This document shows positions 6,123 through 11,428 of a DNA stretch of 11,428 nt, piece after piece. The position numbers and the translations under genes were made by a program. The notes below the pieces were generated by a model. It worked only from the letters and a program-made list of their open reading frames with translations, had not been told where the DNA came from and searched no databases. How positions within the stretch are numbered: the stretch's first letter is position 1; each line of letters begins with the position of its first letter. Origin of the DNA: Methanobrevibacter sp. (lineage in GTDB: Archaea; Methanobacteriota; Methanobacteria; Methanobacteriales; Methanobacteriaceae); NCBI GenBank assembly GCA_016291275.1, contig JAEEWY010000033.1:1-11428 (forward strand), in the 5' to 3' direction.

Positions 6123-7949
6123 TTAAAAAAATATTTGGATGTCCTCTGATATTAGTATTTTCTTCCTCGCATTCTCAAATTCTATTTTGTCATATTTGTT
6201 ATGAAAAGAATATTTTCTATTCAGTTCAATAGAATTGAAGATATTTTTGGTTCTTATTTCCCATTTTCTTACGGGGTGGTTTAAAATATCTTCATAAGGA
6301 ATTGAGAAACTGAATCTTCCATCCTCTTCATTCCTTGTCTTATAGAATATTTTTTCTTGGTTGATTACATTTTCAATATAGAAATCATCTAATTTTCCAT
6401 CTGTTTTTCCACTTATTTCAAATGTGTTATCATTTAATTTTATATTATCGATGTTTATATTTAAATTATTAGTTTCCCTTATGTCCATGAAAAATATTCC
6501 ATCTTCTTCAATTCCTATTTCCACATCGAAATCTCCACCTTCTCTAACTCCTCTGTATAGATTTGTTAGAAAATTCTCTTTTTTAAACTTATCACAAACA
6601 TATTCAACTTTAATTTTTGAATGTCCTTTATCCTTAATAAGATCGATTGGAACAATGATTTGCTTGATGGATTCTGCTAAATTATCTGATTTTTTATTGA
6701 ACTTATTATTCATTTCAAGTTCGTATTCATTGCCAACAATGTCTATAAGTCTTGCTTTGGTTTCATGAGGGTAATCATTTTTCAAATAGTTGATTCTTTC
6801 ACTAAAAGTTATATATACATTATTTTTATCTAATGAAACTTCCTCTTTATAGACTATTAGCTTTTCATCCATAGCATCTTTTTCAAAATCTATATATTCC
6901 TTATACTCATCCTTTAGATTTTTTGAAAAATGAGGATTTTTCATTAATTCGTAGTATTTTTTTGAAAAATAGCATAAGCTTTCAATGTCTTTCTCAAAAA
7001 CCATCTTATACATGATTTTTTTAGTAGAATTTAAACCTTTCATCAATTCCATTGGGACAAGATCTAATATTTTTATTATTTCTTCAATTATTTTTAAATG
7101 GTCTTTTTCACTGAATTGATAAAAGATTTTAAGATATAAGATTAAGTCATAATTTATCCATCTAAAGAATAATTCCCTTTTTACCTTATCATTGAAATTT
7201 CTTTTTTGAGCCATATCATAACACAATCTAATCATTTTTATTCTGTCTTCGAAATTCTCGTATCTTTGGTGCTGCTGTGTTACTGAAGAATTATTGTCTT
7301 GCCTTATTCTCCATAAATAGCTTGTATCTTTTGTTAAAGATATATTATTTCCAAGGCTATATGCCTCTAAAGCAAATGGAATGTCTTCATATTTCATTTT
7401 AGGTATGAATCTTATATTGTTTTCATCTAAAAATGATTTTTTATAGAGTTTGTTGGTGCAAAATGTATCCCATATGAGTTCAGGCATTTCCTCGAAAATG
7501 ACATTTTCCTTTTTGTCTTCTATATTTTTATAAGCGTTATTGTAGATTAAACTGCCATAAAAATTATATCTGGTCAATCTCTTGCCAAAAGAACCTACAA
7601 AATCAGAATCATTTTTTTTAGCCAATTCATATAATTTTTCACATCTATCAGGCAATATGATGTCATCGGAATCTAAAAACATCACATATTCGCCTTTAGC
7701 AAGTTCAATACCTAAATTTCTAGCGATTGATGGCCCTTCATTGCTCTTGTGATATGCGTAAAAATTATCGTAGTCAAGAGCATATTCATCTATAATATTT
7801 ATTGAATTGTCAGTGCTCCCATCATCTATCATTAACACTTCCATCTCCTCTATCATGCTTTGCTTTAATATTGAGTTCAATGTCTCTGGGAGATAGTTTT
7901 CAATATTATAAATGGGCACAACTACAGATATTTTAGGGTTTGTCTTCAT
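6123..7949 (-). CDS. Family 2 glycosyltransferase with C-terminal beta-rich region
   Basis: The N-terminal GT-A domain (about residues 5-230) shows ISVVVPIYNIENYL, the nucleotide-binding IDDGSTDNS (41-49), NEGPSIARNLGIELAKGEYVMF and the metal-binding DSDD (93-96). It should add sugars from a nucleotide donor to a surface glycan on the cytoplasmic side. Then comes a mostly helical stretch (about 240-365), followed by roughly 240 residues rich in alternating hydrophobic strands, which resemble the beta-sandwich extensions of some teichoic-acid glycosyltransferases. I cannot name that part. AGGAAGATC directly before the ATG at 7949 is a good binding site. First gene of the minus-strand operon. 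Sampled rows look more AT-rich than neighbours: 14 and 17 G+C per 60 at 7021 and 6841, against 20 and 24 at 4501 and 4861. No transmembrane helix seen. Confidence 0.85.
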   Translation of the reverse strand: MKTNPKISVVVPIYNIENYLPETLNSILKQSMIEEMEVLMIDDGSTDNSINIIDEYALDYDNFYAYHKSNEGPSIARNLGIELAKGEYVMFLDSDDIILPDRCEKLYELAKKNDSDFVGSFGKRLTRYNFYGSLIYNNAYKNIEDKKENVIFEEMPELIWDTFCTNKLYKKSFLDENNIRFIPKMKYEDIPFALEAYSLGNNISLTKDTSYLWRIRQDNNSSVTQQHQRYENFEDRIKMIRLCYDMAQKRNFNDKVKRELFFRWINYDLILYLKIFYQFSEKDHLKIIEEIIKILDLVPMELMKGLNSTKKIMYKMVFEKDIESLCYFSKKYYELMKNPHFSKNLKDEYKEYIDFEKDAMDEKLIVYKEEVSLDKNNVYITFSERINYLKNDYPHETKARLIDIVGNEYELEMNNKFNKKSDNLAESIKQIIVPIDLIKDKGHSKIKVEYVCDKFKKENFLTNLYRGVREGGDFDVEIGIEEDGIFFMDIRETNNLNINIDNIKLNDNTFEISGKTDGKLDDFYIENVINQEKIFYKTRNEEDGRFSFSIPYEDILNHPVRKWEIRTKNIFNSIELNRKYSFHNKYDKIEFENARKKILISEDIQIFF

Positions 7950-8038
7950 ATGATCTTCCTTTTTCAGATGTAATAATATTTTTTATGAATTTTAAATAAA
8001 TTCAAATAACTTTTTTCATATGAATTTTTGATAATTAT

Positions 8039-8046
8039 AATATAAA
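8039..8046 (-). promoter_or_regulatory. TATA box for the glycosyltransferase operon
   Basis: On the minus strand this reads TTTATATT, about 90 bases before the ATG at 7949. It would give a leader of roughly 65 bases that ends in the AGGAAGATC binding site. It is the best TATA match on this strand in the gap, but the region is so AT-rich that others are possible. Confidence 0.4.
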
Positions 8047-8050
8047 TACT

Positions 8051-8067
8051 TTGGAAAATATTGGAAA
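8051..8067. repeat. Direct repeat TTGGAAA with 10-base spacing
   Basis: TTGGAAA occurs at 8051-8057 and 8061-8067, exactly one helical turn apart, just upstream of the minus-strand TATA box (8039-8046). The placement would suit a regulator or BRE-adjacent site. Chance occurrence in AT-rich DNA is possible. Confidence 0.35.
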
Positions 8068-8082
8068 TTAAATCATTGATTT

Positions 8083-8099
8083 ATTGAACATTATTCAAT
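8083..8099. repeat. Inverted repeat ATTGAA-5-TTCAAT
   Basis: Perfect six-base arms at 8083-8088 and 8094-8099 around CATTA. A second, smaller palindrome, ATCA-T-TGAT, lies at 8072-8080. Together with the direct repeat they form a cluster of operator-like elements between the two divergent promoters. No protein can be assigned. Confidence 0.35.
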
Positions 8100-8192
8100 C
8101 ATCACTAATTGCCAGATTTTTTTTAATTCCATATTTTCTATTTTTTATATACACAAAAATTATAAGTATTACAAACAATAATATTTTAATTA

Positions 8193-8200
8193 TTTATATA
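8193..8200 (+). promoter_or_regulatory. TATA box for the LicD gene cluster
   Basis: TTTATATA is a strong archaeal TATA match. Transcription should start near 8222-8226, giving a leader of about 50 bases before the ATG at 8277. Confidence 0.5.
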
Positions 8201-8266
8201 AAGATTAAAAGGTTTTTAGACACTTCTTTAATTGATTATTTTTAATGCATACACTTTTACTCATTT

Positions 8267-8271
8267 GGTGA
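8267..8271 (+). promoter_or_regulatory. Ribosome binding site deciding the first LicD start
   Basis: GGTGA ends five bases before the ATG at 8277. This fixes the start there rather than at the in-frame TTG 45 bases upstream, which has no binding site and would add residues that do not look like the family. Confidence 0.65.
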
Positions 8272-8276
8272 ATTTT

Positions 8277-9923
8277 ATGGACCATAGACAGGAAACTATA
8301 TTTAATTTATTGCAGGAATTTGATGTAATCAGTAAAAAATATGGTATTGATTATTTCATAGCTGCAGGTACCGCTTTAGGTGCCATTAGACATAGGGGAT
8401 TCTTACCTTGGGATGATGACATGGACATCTATCTTACAAGGGACAATTGGAATAAATTAAAAGATTTAGTGGAAAATGATGAAATTGAAACCCCAGAAAA
8501 TCGTATTTTTGTCTTTAATGAGAATACAAAATATTACCGTAACAACATTCCTAGATATGTCAATCAAGACACTTCAGCTCTTTTCATGTCACAGGCATTG
8601 AACGGAAAATCCTTAGGACAGCATCTTGAATTTTTGATTTTGGATCCTATGCCTGTTGGTGAAAAGGAAGAAGAGGAATACATCGATCTCTTCAGAGTCT
8701 ATTCAGAACTATTATCTCCTTATTTTACAATTTGCAGAGACTTAACCATTGAGGAATGGGATAAGCATTTTGAATTGTATCAAAAATATTTCAATAGAGC
8801 CAATGAAATAGGTGATGAAGAGGTTCTTAAGGAACTTGGAGCTAAATTGCAAGGCTATCCTACTGAAGACTGTGAAAATTACTGCATGCGCTGGGGAGAC
8901 CTAATTTACACTTACCCAAGGGAATACCTTGAAAACTACAGATATGAAACCTTTGAAGGAATGAAAATACAAGTTAGCAAATATGTTGAAACCATGATGA
9001 GGATTGCCTATGGTGATGATTGGATGTACGTTCCTGAATTGAATAACCAAATTATTCATCCTCATATCGAAGACTATTCCACTTCCTGTCTGGAATATTC
9101 CAATCGCTATCTTGGAAAGGTCAATAGAGAAGAAATAATAAAGAAATATAGAAATGTTAAGTATACAAACCTTAAGCTATTTTCAAAAACAAAAAAGGTT
9201 GAAATGTTAACTGCGAAAGTTAATGTAAATTCAAAATCAAAAACAATTTCTGCATATTTAGATGAAAATCACGATAATTTGCTAAATTTATTAAAAAATA
9301 AAAACTATGATGAAATTCTATCAGAATTTGATGATTATTCCCAATTGCAATTGAGTAGTGATGTTAGAAAATACAATATATTTGTACCTATATCTGACAA
9401 TTGCCTTGAGATATTATTGGCCTCCTTAGTTGAAAAGGGAGAATATTATAAGGTTGACAGATATTTAAACATTCGTAAAAGCAATGATTCAAAATTGTCT
9501 GATAGATTAATTGAAATAGATGAGATGGTAAGTTTCTGTAGAGAATTATCCATTGCTCGCTATGATGAAAAGGATGAGGCATCTGTCCAGTCCCTTATTG
9601 ACAAATATGAAGCTAAATACCCTAATTTATTGGATATCCATCGTGCTAAGCTATGGATAATGGAAAACAATGCAAAATCAGAGGAAGATTACAAATCAAT
9701 TGATGAGTATTGTGAAAATGTGCTTGAAACTTATCCTTTTGATGGAGAGATAATGGCAAGTCAAGCAAAGGCAAAATCTGAATGCGGTCAAAAGGATGAA
9801 GCTATTGAACTTTACAAAAAAGCTATTGTCAATACCAGAAATGGCTTAATTTGGCAAAAGGTTGAAGATGAAACAGGAATCAGTCGTTCTGAAATGGAAT
9901 ATGATTTGATTGAGGGGAACTAA
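8277..9923 (+). CDS. LicD family phosphotransferase with TPR-like C-terminus
   Basis: LicD proteins transfer phosphocholine or related phospho-groups from a CDP donor to surface sugars; the eukaryotic relatives fukutin and FKRP transfer ribitol phosphate. Residues 1 to about 255 hold the domain: LLQEFDVISKKYGIDYF, AAGTALGAIRHRGFLPW, the metal-binding DDDMDI (Asp46, 47, 48, 50), HLEFLILDPMPVG (116-128) and the closing block VSKYVETMMRIAYGDDWMYVP. This set predicts an active enzyme. The remaining 290 residues are mainly helical, with a TPR-like unit near 490-518 (ASQAKAKSECGQKDEAIELY), probably a protein-contact region; 548 residues is about twice a plain LicD. First gene of the plus-strand cluster, one base before the next gene, and divergent from the operon that encodes the likely CDP-donor enzyme. 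The transferred group is unknown. Confidence 0.88.
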   Translation: MDHRQETIFNLLQEFDVISKKYGIDYFIAAGTALGAIRHRGFLPWDDDMDIYLTRDNWNKLKDLVENDEIETPENRIFVFNENTKYYRNNIPRYVNQDTSALFMSQALNGKSLGQHLEFLILDPMPVGEKEEEEYIDLFRVYSELLSPYFTICRDLTIEEWDKHFELYQKYFNRANEIGDEEVLKELGAKLQGYPTEDCENYCMRWGDLIYTYPREYLENYRYETFEGMKIQVSKYVETMMRIAYGDDWMYVPELNNQIIHPHIEDYSTSCLEYSNRYLGKVNREEIIKKYRNVKYTNLKLFSKTKKVEMLTAKVNVNSKSKTISAYLDENHDNLLNLLKNKNYDEILSEFDDYSQLQLSSDVRKYNIFVPISDNCLEILLASLVEKGEYYKVDRYLNIRKSNDSKLSDRLIEIDEMVSFCRELSIARYDEKDEASVQSLIDKYEAKYPNLLDIHRAKLWIMENNAKSEEDYKSIDEYCENVLETYPFDGEIMASQAKAKSECGQKDEAIELYKKAIVNTRNGLIWQKVEDETGISRSEMEYDLIEGN

Positions 9924-9924
9924 T

Positions 9925-11112
9925 ATGAAAACTGAAAAGGATATTCAAATTGAATTGCTAAAGGAAATTGACAGTATTTGTACCCAAAACAATTTAAAGT
10001 ACACATTGATTGGAACCAATGGAATAAATGCTTTTGTCAATCATACAATTAAAAATGGACCTATTTCAGTTTCCATTGCAATGACTGCTGGAGATATTGG
10101 CCGCTTTTGTGAGATAGTTGAAAATACTAATGATGGAAGCCGCTACACAGAAAAAATCGTCACTGAATCAAAAACCAATCCCTGGCATGTCAACTTTGGA
10201 AATGAAAACACTACTTATTTCCATATATTCAGCTTAGATAAAAAGGAACATCATGGAATTAACATCGAAATATATCCTGTTCGTGGATTTGTCCTTTTGG
10301 ATAAGAAGCCAGATCAAGTTTCTGCTAAAAAAGATACAGATTCCAGCAAAAATTCCATTTTCGGTAGTTTAAAGAGGATTTTTTCATCAAAAGAACATAA
10401 AGAGGATACAAAGGAACTTAAAAAAGAAGCAGAAGCAAAACCTGAAAAAGACTCTTTAAAAGATAAGACTTATATTGATAAATGGGAAGACATTCAAGAA
10501 TATTCAACTGTTAAGATAGTAAATACAAAAATCAAGGCCAATGCCTTAAATGGTTTAGAAAGATATGCTGTTGACGATACAGAGTTATATTTACCTAAGG
10601 ACGCTTCTAAATTTTTCACTGAAATCTTTGGAAGGACTTTTAAAAATCGTAAGATCAAGCCTACAGTTGTTGGCCCACGTTATATAATGAACACGGAAAG
10701 GTCTTATAATGAAGTTATCGAAGAGTCTAAAGATTTAATCGAAGAAGCAAAATCCATGAATGAAGAGATTAGCTTAGAGTCCTCAAAGGCGAATGATGAT
10801 AGGAAGTCATTAAACAAGCTATGGGATCTAATTTTAATGACCAATAAGCAAATTGAATACACAAAGTATTTTGATGAGAATGTCGATAGTTTATTGGCTT
10901 TGGATTTAGATGACGAAAAGCAGTTCAATGAGGTTTATAAAGAGTTGAAACCTGTTATTTCCGCATTGAATAAATATTCAAAAATGGGCATGACATTCAG
11001 CATCAATCCAGAAACCGATGACCTCATTGAAAAGGTATTGATTTTAAAAGGAAATAAAAAATTGGTTAATAAGTTGAATCAATTAAAAGAAAAAGAGTAT
11101 TTTGTCGAATAG
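9925..11112 (+). CDS. LicD-like protein lacking the catalytic acidic motif (probable pseudoenzyme)
   Basis: Its N-terminus aligns without gaps to the preceding LicD: LLKEIDSICTQNNLKYTLIG at residues 11-30, then AFVNHTIKNGPISVSIAM. Where the neighbour has W-D-D-D-M-D-I at 45-51, this protein has G-P-I-S-V-S-I, so all four Asp are missing. Other LicD landmarks remain: GINIEIYPVRGF (111-122) and the ELYLPKDASKFFTEIFGRTF closing block (about 220-239). A Lys/Glu/Ser-rich linker (128-183) contains a small amphipathic stretch, IFGSLKRIF. Residues 258-300 look coiled-coil-like, followed by a helical end. The frame is intact over 395 residues, so it is a kept gene rather than debris. GAGGGG (9912-9917) supports the ATG at 9925, one base after the previous stop, so translation is probably coupled. 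A partner or regulatory role for the active LicD is inference; a remote family with other chemistry is the alternative. Confidence 0.72.
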   Translation: MKTEKDIQIELLKEIDSICTQNNLKYTLIGTNGINAFVNHTIKNGPISVSIAMTAGDIGRFCEIVENTNDGSRYTEKIVTESKTNPWHVNFGNENTTYFHIFSLDKKEHHGINIEIYPVRGFVLLDKKPDQVSAKKDTDSSKNSIFGSLKRIFSSKEHKEDTKELKKEAEAKPEKDSLKDKTYIDKWEDIQEYSTVKIVNTKIKANALNGLERYAVDDTELYLPKDASKFFTEIFGRTFKNRKIKPTVVGPRYIMNTERSYNEVIEESKDLIEEAKSMNEEISLESSKANDDRKSLNKLWDLILMTNKQIEYTKYFDENVDSLLALDLDDEKQFNEVYKELKPVISALNKYSKMGMTFSINPETDDLIEKVLILKGNKKLVNKLNQLKEKEYFVE

Positions 11113-11125
11113 CTTGATATTTCAA

Positions 11126-11222
11126 TTTTTTTATTTCTTATTATTTCTTATTATTTTTTCTTATTTTATTCCTAATTCTTTTTTTTAATTTCCTTAATTT
11201 TTCTATTTTTTTCATTTTTTTT
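11126..11222 (+). terminator. Multiple oligo-T terminator after the second LicD-like gene
   Basis: Four runs of seven to eight T (11126-11132, 11179-11186, 11206-11212, 11215-11222) begin 14 bases after the stop. Repeated U tracts in the RNA are how archaeal polymerase usually terminates. Confidence 0.6.
11131..11150 (+). repeat. Short tandem repeat TTATTTCTTA
   Basis: Two exact 10-base copies (11131-11140, 11141-11150) are followed by two decayed copies up to about 11170. The period equals one helical turn, so phased T tracts may bend the DNA. It may equally be plain low-complexity sequence. Confidence 0.55.
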
Positions 11223-11246
11223 AATTAAATATTTTAATAATATCGG

Positions 11247-11262
11247 ATATATTATATATTAT
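11247..11262 (+). promoter_or_regulatory. Possible TATA box of the third LicD-type gene
   Basis: An alternating AT block lies about 90-100 bases before the ATG at 11350. A second candidate, TTTTTTAAATATG (11264-11276), lies closer. Either would separate this gene's transcription from the cluster upstream, in line with the T tracts before it. Confidence 0.35.
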
Positions 11263-11349
11263 CTTTTTTAAATATGTAAATTAGAATAATTTCAAAATTG
11301 TTATAGCAGGTTTTGAAAATAACTTATTAACTATATTGAGGCTGTATAA

Positions 11350-11428
11350 ATGAATGATGTGCAAATGGGCTTATTTGATCTATTAGTTGAAATAGACGAT
11401 ATTTGTGAAAGTCACGATATTGAATATT
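11350..11428 (+). CDS. Third LicD-type protein, N-terminal 26 codons, cut by window end
   Basis: The ATG at 11350 is preceded by GAGG (11338-11341) at an eight-base spacing. The 26 visible residues contain LFDLLVEIDDICESHDIEY, which matches the first helix of the two preceding genes in the same register (LL at residues 11-12 in all three). The window ends before the place where the DDDMDI motif would be, so whether this copy is catalytic is unknown. Confidence 0.65.
   Translation, partial: MNDVQMGLFDLLVEIDDICESHDIEY

Larger units (their letters stand above)
7950..8276. promoter_or_regulatory. AT-rich divergent intergenic control region
   Basis: 327 bases between the glycosyltransferase operon (minus) and the LicD genes (plus). 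It holds a TATA-like box for each direction about 150 bases apart, a helically spaced direct repeat and two small inverted repeats. No open reading frame with a plausible start and no tRNA-like structure were seen. Confidence 0.7.

Noticed and set aside
6424..6768. Plus-strand open frame opposite the glycosyltransferase gene
   Set aside because: It lies wholly within a well-supported minus-strand gene; its Ser/Leu/Ile-rich product looks like the antisense of coding DNA and it lacks a binding site.
8232..8276. Upstream TTG start for the first LicD gene
   Set aside because: The added 15 residues do not fit the family, while GGTGA sits at the right distance from the ATG at 8277.
9910..9924. TTG at 9910 as start of the second LicD-like gene
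   Set aside because: It overlaps the end of the previous gene, and the GAGGGG within it is the binding site for the ATG at 9925, which also restores the shared N-terminal register.
1..11428. CRISPR array, insertion sequence, tRNA or rRNA
   Set aside because: No regularly spaced repeats, no transposase or terminal inverted repeats, and no cloverleaf or rRNA-like sequence were seen on either strand.

Overview
The window looks like chromosomal DNA of a methanogenic archaeon, most likely a Methanobrevibacter-type member of the Methanobacteriaceae. This rests on the low G+C content, TATA boxes instead of bacterial -35/-10 promoters, oligo-T terminators, ribosome binding sites of the GAGG/GGTGAT type, and the gene mix: a CbiX-type chelatase (cobalamin/F430 branch), ThiL, the AmmeMemoRadiSam radical SAM protein, and surface-polymer transferases. 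Genus assignment is inference; no rRNA or tRNA gene is present.

Left part (1-4105, all plus strand): household enzymes. A 5'-truncated CbiX-type chelatase (3-746) carries two chelatase half-domains, the second interrupted by a segment of 27 histidines in 42 residues. After a T-rich terminator comes a two-gene operon: a yeast-type cytosine deaminase (915-1382) and a GNAT acetyltransferase (1399-1860). Next comes thiL (1919-3046), probably read from a leaderless transcript, followed by the radical SAM gene amrS (3083-4105).

Middle part (4102-7949, all minus strand): a three-gene operon read right to left. It encodes a large family 2 glycosyltransferase with a C-terminal beta-rich region, a LicC/PntC-like CTP:phospho-alcohol cytidylyltransferase, and a TagB/TagF-like polyol-phosphate transferase. 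The last gene shares overlapping stop codons with amrS.

Right part (8277-11428, plus strand): read divergently from the glycosyltransferase operon across an AT-rich 327-base control region. It holds at least three LicD-type genes in a row: an intact LicD with a TPR-like C-terminus, a LicD-like protein in which the catalytic acidic motif is gone, and the first 26 codons of a third, cut by the window end. The three N-termini align without gaps.

Taken together, 4102-11428 reads as a cell-surface polymer decoration locus. The cytidylyltransferase would make a CDP-activated head group (choline, ethanolamine, aminoethylphosphonate or a polyol phosphate; the substrate cannot be read from sequence). 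The glycosyltransferase would build the glycan, and the TagF-like and LicD proteins would transfer phospho-substituents to it. A phosphodiester-decorated glycan in a presumably pseudomurein-walled archaeon, with a catalytically dead LicD paralogue as possible partner of the active one, is the most interesting reading here. It is inference built on family recognition.
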